Source of the DNA: Catellatospora sp. TT07R-123
GTDB lineage: Bacteria > Actinomycetota > Actinomycetes > Mycobacteriales > Micromonosporaceae
Direction of reading: 5' to 3'
Length of the DNA: 64,000 nucleotides
Assembly (NCBI RefSeq): GCF_018327705.1
Contig: NZ_BNEM01000001.1
Location: forward strand, 1,736,001 to 1,800,000
Position numbers and translations under genes: made by a program. The notes beneath the pieces were generated by a model, which made no database searches, was not told where the DNA came from, and saw only the letters and a program-made list of their open reading frames with translations. Numbering within the stretch: position 1 is the stretch's first letter; every line of letters starts with the position of its first letter. Shown one piece after another: positions 49,573 through 58,835 of this stretch.

Positions 49573-50856
49573 TCACGCCGCCCGGTGGGGAAGGTGCCCT
49601 TCCACATCAGATTCCGACAGGAAGGCGCCCTTCCTCACCGCGGTGAGCGGCAGTGCCGAGGCCAGCAGCGCGAGCGCCGCCAGCCCGACCGTGGCCGCCC
49701 CCGAGGCGAGCAGGGTGTCGGCGGGGCCGAGCCGGCCGACCAGCGGGCCGCCGAGCGCCGCGCCGATCGGCGCCGCCGCGACCATCACCGAGCCCCGCGC
49801 CGCGAGCACCGCGGGCAGGTCGGCCGGGTCGGCGGCGGTCTGGAACAGGGTGACGTTGAAGGCCGGGAACGGCCCGTAGATGATGCCGCCGAGCGCCATC
49901 CCCGCCATGGTCACCCACACCGAGGTGGTGAACCCGAACGGCAGCAGGCAGGCACCCCACCCGGCGATCACCGCGATCGCGAACGGCCAGGGCGACAGGG
50001 TGCGCAGCGTGCCCGCGATCAGGCCGCCGAGCAGGGCGCCGACCCCGAACACGGCCCAGTAGGCGCCGAGGAACCCGGCGTCGCGGCCCAGGACGTCGAC
50101 GATGAACAGCGGGAGGGCGACCTCGACCGGGCCGTACAGGAAGAAGAAGACCGCGGTGAGGGCGAGCAGGCCGAGCAGCTGCGGCCGCCGGGCCAGGATC
50201 CGGAACCCGCCCGCGGTACGCGGCACGTCCTCGCCCGCCACCGCCGGGGCCGGCACGCGGCGCAGCTGCGCGGCGAGCACGAGGTAGGTGGCGGCGTCGA
50301 AGGCCAGCACCGCCGCCGGTCCGGCCACCGCGACGAGCACCCCGGCCAGCGGCGGCCCGAGGATGATCGCCGTGGTCTGGCTGGTGCCCAGCAGCGTGTT
50401 GGCCGCCAGCCGGTGCTCGGCCGGGACCAGGGCGCTGACCAGCGTGTACGTCCCGGCGGTGCCCCACGCGGCCAGCAGCGACGACAGCGCGAGCAGCACG
50501 ACGTACAGCACGGGGGTGAGCACGCCGAGCAGGTGGCACGCGGCGGCGGCGCCGAGGGTGACCGCCCGCAGCAGCGCGTTGGCGATCACCAGGCGGCGCG
50601 GGTCGACCCGGCTCAGCCAGCGGGCCAGCCCGGCGGCGCCCAGCGCGGCGGGCAGCGTGTACGCGGCCACCGCCGCCCCGACGACCAGCGCCGCCCGGTC
50701 CGGCTCGGTGATCTGGATCGCCAGCCACGAGATCGCCACCACGCTCAGGCCGTCGCCGAGGAAGGACACCGACTCCCCCGCCAGCAGCCGCCGGAACCCC
50801 GGAACCCGCAGCACCTGCCGGTACGCGGCCGGGACCAGCCGATTCGCCATACGCAT
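49573..50856 (-). CDS. MFS transporter
   Basis: 427 residues from the ATG at 50856 (an ATG at 50850 is equally possible; neither has a clear Shine-Dalgarno sequence). Twelve hydrophobic helices with the MFS motif A-like loop between helices 2 and 3 (ARWLSRVDPRRLVIANALLR) and SLLAAWGTAGTYTLVSALVP in the second quarter. The pattern resembles drug or enterobactin-type exporters. The C-terminal 22 residues (RKGAFLSESDVEGHLPHRAA) are encoded by GGAAGG repeat units, so that tail may be a late addition. Confidence 0.85.
   Translation of the reverse strand: MRMANRLVPAAYRQVLRVPGFRRLLAGESVSFLGDGLSVVAISWLAIQITEPDRAALVVGAAVAAYTLPAALGAAGLARWLSRVDPRRLVIANALLRAVTLGAAAACHLLGVLTPVLYVVLLALSSLLAAWGTAGTYTLVSALVPAEHRLAANTLLGTSQTTAIILGPPLAGVLVAVAGPAAVLAFDAATYLVLAAQLRRVPAPAVAGEDVPRTAGGFRILARRPQLLGLLALTAVFFFLYGPVEVALPLFIVDVLGRDAGFLGAYWAVFGVGALLGGLIAGTLRTLSPWPFAIAVIAGWGACLLPFGFTTSVWVTMAGMALGGIIYGPFPAFNVTLFQTAADPADLPAVLAARGSVMVAAAPIGAALGGPLVGRLGPADTLLASGAATVGLAALALLASALPLTAVRKGAFLSESDVEGHLPHRAA
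49589..49634. repeat. Two GGAAGG-type palindromes inside the MFS gene 3' end
   Basis: GGAAGGTGCCCTTCC (49589-49603) and GGAAGGCGCCCTTCC (49620-49634) lie within the last 22 codons of the MFS coding region. They are almost the same as the repeats at 510 and 8838-8883. Confidence 0.8.
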
Positions 50857-50925
50857 CGGGCAAGACTGCCAGTTCAAGCCAGGTTGAGGTCAACGGGGAA
50901 CCCGTCGGCCTCGTCCCGGCTCTAG

Positions 50926-51141
50926 TCTCGTGACCTGCCCGTCCGCCCCAGGACCTCGCCCCCGGCGGCGTGCGGGTCGCCGGTCGACCAGGGGCCGCTG
51001 CTCGACTGGGCCGACGGCGGGTTCACGGGCAGCACCGCCGTCCCGCACGTGCTCGGGCGCGGCGGCGACATCGCGCGATCCTGTGACCTGGCCTGGTCGG
51101 GCCACACCGACACGCTGGACCTGGTCTACGCGACCCCGTAG
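50926..51141 (+). pseudogene. Possible gene remnant
   Basis: An open frame of 71 codons ending TAG at 51139 has no ATG/GTG in a useful position. Its translation has protein-like composition (PLLDWADGGFTGSTAVPHVLG, then CDLAWSGHTDTLDLVYATP), unlike the Arg/Pro-rich shadows around it. It may be the C-terminus of a lost gene or a small gene with an unusual start. The parent family is not recognised. Confidence 0.35.
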
Positions 51142-51160
51142 CCGACACCTTCCCGTCCGG

Positions 51161-51204
51161 CGTCACACCTCATACGGTGTGCGCACACCGTATGAGGTGT
51201 GACG
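51161..51204. repeat. Perfect 44-bp palindrome with no loop
   Basis: The left half CGTCACACCTCATACGGTGTGC is followed immediately by its exact reverse complement. It stands between the gene remnant and the promoter of the metalloprotease gene. It could be a terminator stem, a dimeric operator or an attachment-like site. Confidence 0.85.
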
Positions 51205-51236
51205 TGCCGAGGTGCGCACCCGTCGAGCGCAGCGCA

Positions 51237-51266
51237 TTGACACTGTCCGATCGGCGGTTCTAGCCT
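51237..51266 (+). promoter_or_regulatory. Promoter of the ricin-lectin metalloprotease gene
   Basis: TTGACA (51237-51242), an 18-base spacer and TAGCCT (51261-51266) form a good vegetative-type promoter. The untranslated leader would be about 100 bases. Confidence 0.6.
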
Positions 51267-51372
51267 TGGCGACTGATCGGCCATCCGCTGAAGGGACGTC
51301 ACGTCCACCGGGTTGAGGCGGAGACCGACGGATACACCCGTCCGCTCGCTCTCATCTCACCCGGGAGATCAC

Positions 51373-52602
51373 ATGCCCCCTGTCCGTATCCCCGTGCGCC
51401 GGTCGCGGCTGCTCGCCGCGCTGGTGTCCACCCTCGCGGTGCTGGCCGGCTCGATCGCGGTGCTGGTCACCGCCGCGCCGACCGCGTACGCCGCCAGCGC
51501 CTTCACCTCGACGGCCGCCAACCGCAACGGCGGCAACTGCGTGGACCTGCCAAACGGCTCGACCGCCAACGGCACCCAGCTCATCCAGTGGAGCTGCAAC
51601 GGCGGCGGCAACCAGAACCTCGTCTTCACGCCGGTCGCGGGCACCACCGACCAGTACACGGTCGGCACGCTCAACGCGGGCAAGTGCGTCGACGTCAACG
51701 GGGCGTCCACCGCCGACAACGCCACGATCATCCAGTGGACCTGCGGCACCGGCGGCAACCAGCGGTTCCGCCTGGTGCCGGTCGCGGTCAGCGGCACCGA
51801 CCGGACGTTCAACGTGCAGGCGGTGCACTCCGGCAAGTGCGTCGTGCCCGCCGGCGGGTCGGCGGCGAGCAACACCGGCCTGGTGCAGCTGCCGTGCAGC
51901 ACAGCCACCTCCCGGGTATGGCGCCTGGCCGGATACCCGGTCGGCGGCAGCCCCTCGGCCTCGCCCTCGACGCCGCCGTCGCCGGGCCCGTCCACCTCGC
52001 CGGGCGGCACCCCGCCGTCGAAGACGGTGCGGGTGTTCTGGCTCAAGCCGTCCGACGTGGCCTACGACCAGCGCTACCCGGACGGCATCGCCGCCGTGAT
52101 GCGCGAGGCGCAGCGCTACTACCAGCAGGAACTCGGCAAGACGTTCACGCTGAACAGCGTCGTGGTCGAGGTCGTCACCGGCGAGCACGTGCGCAGCTGG
52201 TACGAGAACACGCCCAACGGCGGCGACAAGTACTGGTGGTCGGTGACGAACATGCAGCAGGAGCTGGCGCGCCGGCTCGGGCTGCGCAACCCGGACAGCC
52301 GGTGGCTGTGCGTCGGCGAGATCAGCGCCGAGGGCGACGGCGCGGGCGGCGGCGGTAGCCCCGGCTGGGTGGTGCTCAGCGGCCACGACGCCGACGGGGC
52401 GGCCGGGACCAGCGGCCAGTCGATGAACCGCTGGTACGGCGGCATGGTGCACGAGCTCGGCCACGCCTTCGGCCTGCCGGACGCCGCGTCCACCGACGGC
52501 ACGCCGATGTCGGCGTCGTTCTACAGCTACCCGAACACGCACTTCAGCCAGGCCCAGAAGAACCAGATCATGGCCGGGCCGTACGGCAGCTTCCTGTCCT
52601 GA
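51373..52602 (+). CDS. Secreted ricin-B-lectin zinc metalloprotease
   Basis: 409 residues from the ATG at 51373 (GGGAG nine bases upstream). A signal peptide ends near residue 42. Residues about 45-185 are a ricin-type beta-trefoil with three QxW-type repeats (LIQWSC, IIQWTC, LVQLPC). A PSPSTPP linker precedes a peptidase domain (about 212-409), with a zinc motif GGMVHELGHAFGLPD, the metzincin-like HExGHxxGxxD, near residue 362. The lectin probably directs the protease to galactose- or other sugar-containing surfaces. The target is unknown. Confidence 0.9.
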   Translation: MPPVRIPVRRSRLLAALVSTLAVLAGSIAVLVTAAPTAYAASAFTSTAANRNGGNCVDLPNGSTANGTQLIQWSCNGGGNQNLVFTPVAGTTDQYTVGTLNAGKCVDVNGASTADNATIIQWTCGTGGNQRFRLVPVAVSGTDRTFNVQAVHSGKCVVPAGGSAASNTGLVQLPCSTATSRVWRLAGYPVGGSPSASPSTPPSPGPSTSPGGTPPSKTVRVFWLKPSDVAYDQRYPDGIAAVMREAQRYYQQELGKTFTLNSVVVEVVTGEHVRSWYENTPNGGDKYWWSVTNMQQELARRLGLRNPDSRWLCVGEISAEGDGAGGGGSPGWVVLSGHDADGAAGTSGQSMNRWYGGMVHELGHAFGLPDAASTDGTPMSASFYSYPNTHFSQAQKNQIMAGPYGSFLS

Positions 52603-52606
52603 GGCA

Positions 52607-52644
52607 CGGTGCCGGGGTCCGCGACGGCGCGGGCCCCGGCACCG
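52607..52644. terminator. Bidirectional hairpin between convergent genes
   Basis: CGGTGCCGGGG (52607-52617) pairs with CCCCGGCACCG (52634-52644), between the metalloprotease stop and the PPOX gene stop. Confidence 0.75.
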
Positions 52645-52647
52645 GCG

Positions 52648-53247
52648 TCACCGCGGGGCGGGCTCGACGCCGGGCGGCAGCGGCAGGGGCAGGCCGGGCA
52701 GCCCGTCGAGGCTGGTGGCGACGTGCTCCTTGCCCGCGAAGTACGCCCCGAGCGACTCGTCGTCCTCGCGCTCGAACCGGCGCCGGTGCAGGTCCCGGTC
52801 GGCGTCGTAGGTCAGGAACGGCACCGCGTAGCCGCAGGTGTCGCGGATGAGCTCGGCGTGCACCACGATCACGGCCCGCAGGCCGTGGCCGCGGTGGTCG
52901 ATCCCCGGGAAGTGGGCGAGCAGCTCGGGGAACCGCGGGTCGTCGCGGAACACCGGCTCGCCGCGCCCGTGCACCCGCACGATGTTGGGCGGCCCCTGGA
53001 AGGCGCACCACATCAGCGTGATCCGGCCGTTCTCGCGCAGGTGGGCGATGGTCTCGGCGTTGCTGCCCGCGAAGTCCAGGTAGGCCACGGTCTGCTCGTC
53101 GAGCACGGCGAACGAGCCGGTCAGGCCCTTGGGCGACAGGTTCACGGTGCCGTCGCCGGCCAGCGGCGCGGTCGCGGTGAAGAACATGTGCTGCGCCTCG
53201 ATGAACTCGCGCAGCCTGCCGTCGATACGGTCATAGGTCTTGCCCAT
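52648..53247 (-). CDS. Pyridoxamine 5'-phosphate oxidase family protein
   Basis: 199 residues from the ATG at 53247 with GAGGAG upstream. A split-barrel flavin or F420-binding fold is visible: FIEAQHMFFTATAPLAGDGTVNLSPKG near residues 15-40, VAYLDFAGSNAETIAHLRENGRITL (split) near 52-78, VRVHGRGEPV near 90. This is the PPOX family, which includes FMN and F420-dependent reductases. A role in vitamin B6 metabolism cannot be assumed. Confidence 0.85.
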   Translation of the reverse strand: MGKTYDRIDGRLREFIEAQHMFFTATAPLAGDGTVNLSPKGLTGSFAVLDEQTVAYLDFAGSNAETIAHLRENGRITLMWCAFQGPPNIVRVHGRGEPVFRDDPRFPELLAHFPGIDHRGHGLRAVIVVHAELIRDTCGYAVPFLTYDADRDLHRRRFEREDDESLGAYFAGKEHVATSLDGLPGLPLPLPPGVEPAPR

Positions 53248-53399
53248 GGCGTGCTCCTCTCCCGCCCTCCCCGTCGCACGGCGGGCGGCCCCGGCCGGGC
53301 GGTGGGCGGGATGCCGCACCTGCACGCTACTGCGGGACACGCCACGCCGGGTGCCCGCGCGGTCCAGGTCCCAGCAGGTGAGGCGGCGGTCGGCGAAGT

Positions 53400-53957
53400 T
53401 CAGGGGCCGACGTGGACGCGGGGGCGCCGGGCCGGATCGGGTTCGGCGCTGCGCAGTACGGCCACCGTGACGGCCGCCAGGTGGCCGGACCCCAGCAGCA
53501 GGAACCGGATCAAGCCGCGGCGGTGGCCGGCGACGGGCCAGGCGAAGTCGACCCGGGGCACGGTGCCGTTGACGTCGCGCAGATGCAGCAGGACCGCCGC
53601 GATCGCCTTGCCGGGAGCGGCGGCGCGCACGGCGAGCACGGGGAAGCCGTGGTCGTCGCGGCCGGTCACCTCGATCACGCCCGGTCGCGACGGTGGACCG
53701 ACGACTTCGAGGAACAGGGCCTCGCGGCTGGCCGCCGACCGGGCAGGGCCCGGGGTCTGCGGCTGGTGGCGGGCGACGGGAGCTGCCGCGATGACGCGCA
53801 GCAGACTGTCGGCGGCGGTGGCCGACGCGGCGACGGCCCGAGCCGCGGGATCGAACTCGACCGGATCGCCGGTGGGCGTGAAAGCACGGGCCCGCACGGC
53901 CAGCAGCACGGCGAGGGCGGCGCCGGCCGCGGGTGCCGTAACCGTCAGAATGCTCAT
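53400..53957 (-). CDS. Protein of unknown function
   Basis: 185 residues with a hydrophobic N-terminal helix (LTVTAPAAGAALAVLLAV, residues 4-21) that could be a signal anchor. A central part (FDPAARAVAASATAADSLLRVIAAAP) is helical, followed by beta segments and a moderately hydrophobic C-terminal helix (LIRFLLLGSGHLAAVTVAVL). No family is recognised. The sequence is consistent with a real gene in codon use but lacks clear homologue motifs. Confidence 0.5.
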   Translation of the reverse strand: MSILTVTAPAAGAALAVLLAVRARAFTPTGDPVEFDPAARAVAASATAADSLLRVIAAAPVARHQPQTPGPARSAASREALFLEVVGPPSRPGVIEVTGRDDHGFPVLAVRAAAPGKAIAAVLLHLRDVNGTVPRVDFAWPVAGHRRGLIRFLLLGSGHLAAVTVAVLRSAEPDPARRPRVHVGP

Positions 53958-54032
53958 CGCTCGCTGCCTCCCGGTCTGTCCGACGATCCGTCCGGGTCAC
54001 CGTGGTCGGCGCGGCGGGCGGCGGGAAGCGGC

Positions 54033-54072
54033 TTTGACGCATTCGCTACGGCGGTCGGCGCATTCTTGACGC
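54033..54072 (+). promoter_or_regulatory. TTGACGC pair upstream of kup (candidate KdpE sites)
   Basis: TTTGACGC (54033-54040) and TCTTGACGC (54064-54072) repeat the word TTGACGC 32 bases apart, close to three helical turns. The reverse complement GCGTCAAGA is doubled in front of the KimA-like gene at 58947. Shared words before two potassium transporters flanking kdpDE genes suggest KdpE binding sites. Confidence 0.5.
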
Positions 54073-54233
54073 GATGTTGATGCCGCTGCTCGCGGGAGTG
54101 GGAACCGACCGCGGACGAGCACCGCGACGAGCGCCGCGACGAGCAGCAGCGCGATATCGGGAGTCAGCGCCACATACCGCCTGATCGCGGTATCCTCCGG
54201 CGACACCGATCATCTGGCGCAGGAGGCAATCCG

Positions 54234-56168
54234 GTGACGAGTCGCGAGCAGACGCCCGGCCACGGCACCGGCACGCACGACGTGGTGCGGCTGGCCGTCA
54301 TCGTGGGCGCGCTCGGTGTCGTGTTCGGCGACATCGGCACCAGCCCGATCTACACCATGCAGACGGTGTTCAACCCGGCCGACCCGCATCCGGTGCCGGT
54401 CAGCGTCGACAACGTCTTCGGGGTGGCGTCCCTGGTCTTCTGGTCCGTGATGATCATCGTGACGGTCACCTACATCCTGCTGGCGATGCGCATCGACAAC
54501 CAGGGTGAGGGCGGCATCATGGCCCTGATCACGCTGCTGCGCCGGTGGAGCTCCGACCGTGGCGGCCGGGCCGCGGGCGTGCTCGCGGTGGTCGGCATCT
54601 TCGGCGCGGCCCTGTTCTTCGGCGACAGCATGATCACCCCGGCGATCTCGGTGCTGTCGGCGATCGAGGGCCTCAAGACCGTCAACCCCGACCTGGAAGC
54701 GGCGATCGTCCCGCTCACCGCGGTCATCATCGTGGCGCTGTTCCTGGTGCAGCGCCGGGGCACCGCCGCCGTGGGCCGGGTGTTCGGCCCCATCATGATC
54801 GCGTGGTTCCTGGTCATCGCCGTGTTCGGGATCGGCGGCATCACCCACCACCCCGACATCCTCAAAGCCCTGTCCCCGACGTACGCGCTGGGCTTCCTGA
54901 CCCACCACTTCGGTATCGCCTTCTTCGCCCTGGCCGCGATCGTGCTGTCGGTCACCGGCGCCGAGGCGCTCTACGCCGACATGGGCCACTTCGGCCGCAA
55001 GGCGATCACCCGCGGCTGGCTGGGCCTGGTCCTGCCCGCCTGCGTGCTCAGCTACCTGGGGCAGGGCGCCCTCATCCTCGAGGACAACGCCAACATCAGC
55101 AGCCCGTTCTTCCTGCTGTCCCCCGGCTGGGCGCGCCTGCCGCTGGTCGTCCTGGCCACAGCCGCGACCGTCATCGCCTCCCAGGCCGTCATCACCGGCG
55201 CGTACTCGGTCGCCTCGCAGGCCGCGCAGCTCGGCTACCTGCCCCGGCTGCGCATCGCGCACACCTCCGCCTCCACCATGGGCCAGATCTACGTCCCGTG
55301 GATCAACTGGCTGCTCATGGTGTCCGTGCTGACGCTGGTGTTCGCGTTCCAGAGCTCCGCCGCGCTGGCGTACGCGTTCGGCATGGCCGTGACCGGCACG
55401 ATCACCATCACCACGCTGCTGTACTTCTACGTCGCGCGACTGAAGTGGGGCACGCCGAAGTGGCTGCTCGGCATCGGCGCGGCCCTGCTGCTCGGCGTGG
55501 ACCTGCTGTTCGTCGCGGCCAACCTGACCAAACTCGTGCACGGCGCCTGGCTGCCGCTGCTCATCGCCCTCACCGCGTTCACCATCATGACCACCTGGCA
55601 GCGCGGGCGGCAGGTGGTCACCGCCGAGCGCGTACGCACCGAGGGCACCCTGCCCGAGTTCGTCGAGCAGCTGCGGGAGGCGGCCGCGTCGACGGCGACG
55701 GTGCCCGGCACCGCGATCTTCCTCAACCGCGGCAAGCAGACCGCGCCGCTGGCGCTGCGGGCCAACCTGGAGCACAACCACGTCCGGCACGAGCACGTCG
55801 TCATCATGTCGATCGAGACCGACACCGTGCCGTACGTGCCTGAGCAGGAGCGGGTCACCGTCGACGACCTCGGGTACGCCGACGACGGCATCACCCACGT
55901 GACGGCCCGGTTCGGCTACATGGACACCCCTGACGTGCCCGCGGCGCTGCGCACCCTGGACCCGGCCGTCACCGAGGGGCAGCTCGACCTCGACAACGCC
56001 ACGTACTTCCTGTCCAAGATCGAGCTGCGGCGCGGCGAGGATCCGACGATGGCGGAATGGCGCAAGCGGCTGTTCATCGCGACCTCGTACATCACCTCCG
56101 ACGCCGCCGCGCACTTCGGGCTGCCCCGCGACCGGACCATCATCATGGGCTCGCACATCGACGTGTGA
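54234..56168 (+). CDS. kup: KUP-family potassium transporter
   Basis: 644 residues from the GTG at 54234, which has AGGAGG eight bases upstream. Twelve hydrophobic helices then a C-terminal soluble domain of about 180 residues, the KUP/HAK layout. Landmarks are LGVVFGDIGTSPIYTMQTVF near residue 30 and VTGAEALYADMGHFG near 240, and the K+/H+ symport core is intact. It imports K+ with protons. The gene converges on kdpD copy 1 with only 11 bases between stop codons. Confidence 0.92.
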   Translation: MTSREQTPGHGTGTHDVVRLAVIVGALGVVFGDIGTSPIYTMQTVFNPADPHPVPVSVDNVFGVASLVFWSVMIIVTVTYILLAMRIDNQGEGGIMALITLLRRWSSDRGGRAAGVLAVVGIFGAALFFGDSMITPAISVLSAIEGLKTVNPDLEAAIVPLTAVIIVALFLVQRRGTAAVGRVFGPIMIAWFLVIAVFGIGGITHHPDILKALSPTYALGFLTHHFGIAFFALAAIVLSVTGAEALYADMGHFGRKAITRGWLGLVLPACVLSYLGQGALILEDNANISSPFFLLSPGWARLPLVVLATAATVIASQAVITGAYSVASQAAQLGYLPRLRIAHTSASTMGQIYVPWINWLLMVSVLTLVFAFQSSAALAYAFGMAVTGTITITTLLYFYVARLKWGTPKWLLGIGAALLLGVDLLFVAANLTKLVHGAWLPLLIALTAFTIMTTWQRGRQVVTAERVRTEGTLPEFVEQLREAAASTATVPGTAIFLNRGKQTAPLALRANLEHNHVRHEHVVIMSIETDTVPYVPEQERVTVDDLGYADDGITHVTARFGYMDTPDVPAALRTLDPAVTEGQLDLDNATYFLSKIELRRGEDPTMAEWRKRLFIATSYITSDAAAHFGLPRDRTIIMGSHIDV

Positions 56169-56179
56169 CCCGTCGGCCG

Positions 56180-58807
56180 TCAGCGCTGGCCGGGCTCTGC
56201 GGTCGGGTGGTGCAGGCCCTCGGTGAACGCGCGCTCGGCCGCGGCCTCCTCGGCGGCGCTCAGGCCCACCGGGGGCGGCACCGCGGGCAGCGACAAGACC
56301 ATGGTGAGCCCGCCGCCGGGGGTCGTCTCCGGCAGCAGCGTCCCGCCCATCGCCTCGGTCAGCCCGCGCGACAGCGCCAGCCCCAGGCCGACGCCGGTCT
56401 CGTTGTCGCGGTCGCCGAGTCGCTGGAACGGCGCGAACACCCGTTCCCGCTGGTCGTCCGGGATACCCGGTCCGTGATCGATCACCCGCAGTTCCACCTG
56501 GTCGCCGTGTTCGCTGGCGGTCACCAGCGGCGGCCGCCCCGGCGGGCTGAACCGCAGCGCGTTGGCGACGATGTTGACCAGCACGCGCTGGAGCAGCCCG
56601 GGATCGGCCACGGCCGCCGACAGGTCGTCCGGGATGCGCACCTGCACGCCCCGTCCGGGCGGTCCGAGCTCGTCGAGCGCGGCGGGCACCGCGTCCTCCA
56701 GCCAGATCGTCACGGCGGCCACGCCCAGGGCGCCCGCCTGGAGACGGCTCATGTCCAGCAGGTTGCTGACCAGCTGGGTGAGCCGGTCGAGCGACTCCCC
56801 CGCGGTGGCCAGCAGTTCCTGCTGGTCCTCGGGGCTGAAGGTGACGTCCTCGCTGCGCAGGCTCGCCACCGCGGCCATCGCCGAGGCCAGCGGCGTACGC
56901 AGGTCGTGGCTGACCGCCGCGAGCAGCGCCGTGCGCATCCGGTCGGCCTCGGCCAGCGGCTTGGCCCGTGCGGCCTCCTCGGCCAGCCGCTCCTGGCGCA
57001 GCGCGACCGCCGACTGGGCGGCGAACGCCTCGATCACCCGCCGGTCCGCGGCGGGCAGCGCCGGCCCGCGCAGCACCAGGACCACCCGGTCGTCGGCCGG
57101 GACGGTGGCGTCGCCCTGCGCCGGGGTCGCCGCGGGCGGCCCGCCGACAGACGCGGCCACCTGCCACGATCCCGGATCGTCGAGCCGTTCGGGACCGGTG
57201 CTCGCCGTGTCCCGCAGCTCCAGCAGGGTCACCGCGTCGAGATGGAAGGTCTCGCGCAGGTGGTCGAGCAGCGCCTGGAGCGGGCGGGCGCCGCGCAGCA
57301 CGCTCCCGGCGACCGTGGCCAGCGTGCTGGCGTCGGCCGACGCCTGGGCGGCCTCGCGGGTGCGCCGGGCGGCCAGGTCGACCACCGCGCTGACGGCTGC
57401 GGCCACCAGCACGAACACCGCCAGCGCCAGCGCGTTCTCGCGGCGCGCGATGGTGAACGTGTGCACGGGCGGGGTGAAGAAGTAGTTGAGCAGCAGCGAG
57501 CCGAGCACCGCTGCCACCAGCGCGGGCCACAGGCCGCCGACCAGCGCGACCGCGATCACCGAGGCGAGGTAGAGCAGGATGTCGCTGGCCAGCGAGAGGC
57601 TGCCGCGCAGCGCGTACAGGGCCAGGGTCAGCAGCGGCAGGCCCGCCAGCGCCAGCGCGTAGCCCGCGGCGCGCCGCCGGGCCGACAGCGCCGAGGCACC
57701 CGCCGCCAGCCCGCGGTGCCGTGCCGGAGCGGCCTGCTCGTGCGAGACCAGGTGCACGTCGATCTGGCCGGACCGGGTGATCGTGTTCACGCCGACGCCC
57801 GGGGCGAGCAGCCTGGCCAGGCGGCCGCGTCGGCTCGCCCCCAGCACGAGCTGGGTGGCGTTGACGCCACGCGCGAAGTCCAGCAGCGCGGCCGGGATGT
57901 CGGCGCCGACGACCTGGTGGTAGGTGCCTCCGACGCTCTCCACCAGCAGCCGCTGCCTGGCCAGCAGCGTGGCGTCGGCCCCGGCCAGGCCGTCGTTGCG
58001 GGCGACGTGGACCGCGAGCAGGTCGGCGCCCTTGCTCGACCCGGCGATCCGGGCCGACCGCCGGATCAGCGTCTCTCCCTCGGGGCCGCCGGTCAGCGCG
58101 ACCACGACCCGCTCGCGCGTCTCCCAGGTCTTGCCGATCCCGTGCTGGGCCCGGTATGAATCGAGCTGGTCGTCGACCTTGTCGGCCAGCCACAGCAGCG
58201 CCAGCTCCCGCAGCGCCGTCAGGTTGCCCACCCGGAAGTAGTTGCCCAGCGCGGCGTCGACCCGGTCCGGGGTGTAGACGTTGCCGTGCGCCATGCGGCG
58301 CCGCAGCGCCTCCGGGGTCATGTCGACCAGTTCGACCTGGTCGGCCTGGCGGACGACCCGGTCCGGCACGGTCTCGCGCTGCACCACCCCGGTGATCTGC
58401 TGGACCACGTCGTTGAGCGACTCCAGGTGCTGGATGTTGACGGTGGACAGCACCGTGATGCCCGCGTCGAGCAGCTCCAGCACGTCCTGCCAGCGCTTGG
58501 CGTGGCGGCTGCCGGGCACGTTCGTGTGCGCGAGCTCGTCGACCACCACTACCTGCGGGGCCCGGGAGAGGACGGCGTCGACGTCCATCTCGGTGAACGC
58601 CGCGCCGCGGTAGGCGAGCTGCCGCCGGGGCACCAGCTCCAGCCCGTCGAGCAGCTGGGCGGTCTGGCGGCGCCCGTGCGTCTCCACGAAGCCCACGACG
58701 ACGTCGGTGCCCCGGCCCCGCCGCCGCTGCGCCTCCTCCAGCATCGCGTAGGTCTTGCCCACGCCCGGCGCGGCGCCCAGGTAGATACGCAGCTGTCCAC
58801 GAGCCAT
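56180..58807 (-). CDS. kdpD: KdpD-type sensor histidine kinase, copy 1 (full length)
   Basis: 875 residues from the ATG at 58807. The order matches KdpD: an N-terminal domain with Walker A GAAPGVGKT at 11-19, a universal-stress domain (about 232-360), four transmembrane helices (about 380-475), a GAF-like region, HisKA with phospho-acceptor His634 in AVSHDLRTP, and HATPase (about 740-850). It senses K+ limitation and phosphorylates a KdpE-type regulator. No regulator gene is adjacent; the nearest is kdpE at 61009, beyond the KimA-like gene. The upstream GTG at 58889 lies in a CGGCGGCACCC repeat and is less likely as start. Confidence 0.92.
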   Translation of the reverse strand: MARGQLRIYLGAAPGVGKTYAMLEEAQRRRGRGTDVVVGFVETHGRRQTAQLLDGLELVPRRQLAYRGAAFTEMDVDAVLSRAPQVVVVDELAHTNVPGSRHAKRWQDVLELLDAGITVLSTVNIQHLESLNDVVQQITGVVQRETVPDRVVRQADQVELVDMTPEALRRRMAHGNVYTPDRVDAALGNYFRVGNLTALRELALLWLADKVDDQLDSYRAQHGIGKTWETRERVVVALTGGPEGETLIRRSARIAGSSKGADLLAVHVARNDGLAGADATLLARQRLLVESVGGTYHQVVGADIPAALLDFARGVNATQLVLGASRRGRLARLLAPGVGVNTITRSGQIDVHLVSHEQAAPARHRGLAAGASALSARRRAAGYALALAGLPLLTLALYALRGSLSLASDILLYLASVIAVALVGGLWPALVAAVLGSLLLNYFFTPPVHTFTIARRENALALAVFVLVAAAVSAVVDLAARRTREAAQASADASTLATVAGSVLRGARPLQALLDHLRETFHLDAVTLLELRDTASTGPERLDDPGSWQVAASVGGPPAATPAQGDATVPADDRVVLVLRGPALPAADRRVIEAFAAQSAVALRQERLAEEAARAKPLAEADRMRTALLAAVSHDLRTPLASAMAAVASLRSEDVTFSPEDQQELLATAGESLDRLTQLVSNLLDMSRLQAGALGVAAVTIWLEDAVPAALDELGPPGRGVQVRIPDDLSAAVADPGLLQRVLVNIVANALRFSPPGRPPLVTASEHGDQVELRVIDHGPGIPDDQRERVFAPFQRLGDRDNETGVGLGLALSRGLTEAMGGTLLPETTPGGGLTMVLSLPAVPPPVGLSAAEEAAAERAFTEGLHHPTAEPGQR

Positions 58808-58835
58808 ATCCGGATCATCCACCACCACCGCGCCC

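Noticed and set aside
53997-54206. Minus-strand open frame of 69 codons with one hydrophobic helix, divergent from kup
   Set aside because: It overlaps the kup upstream region and its TTGACGC words, has no ribosome-binding site, and its second half is Arg/Ser-rich shadow sequence. A KdpF-like peptide was considered but nothing matches.
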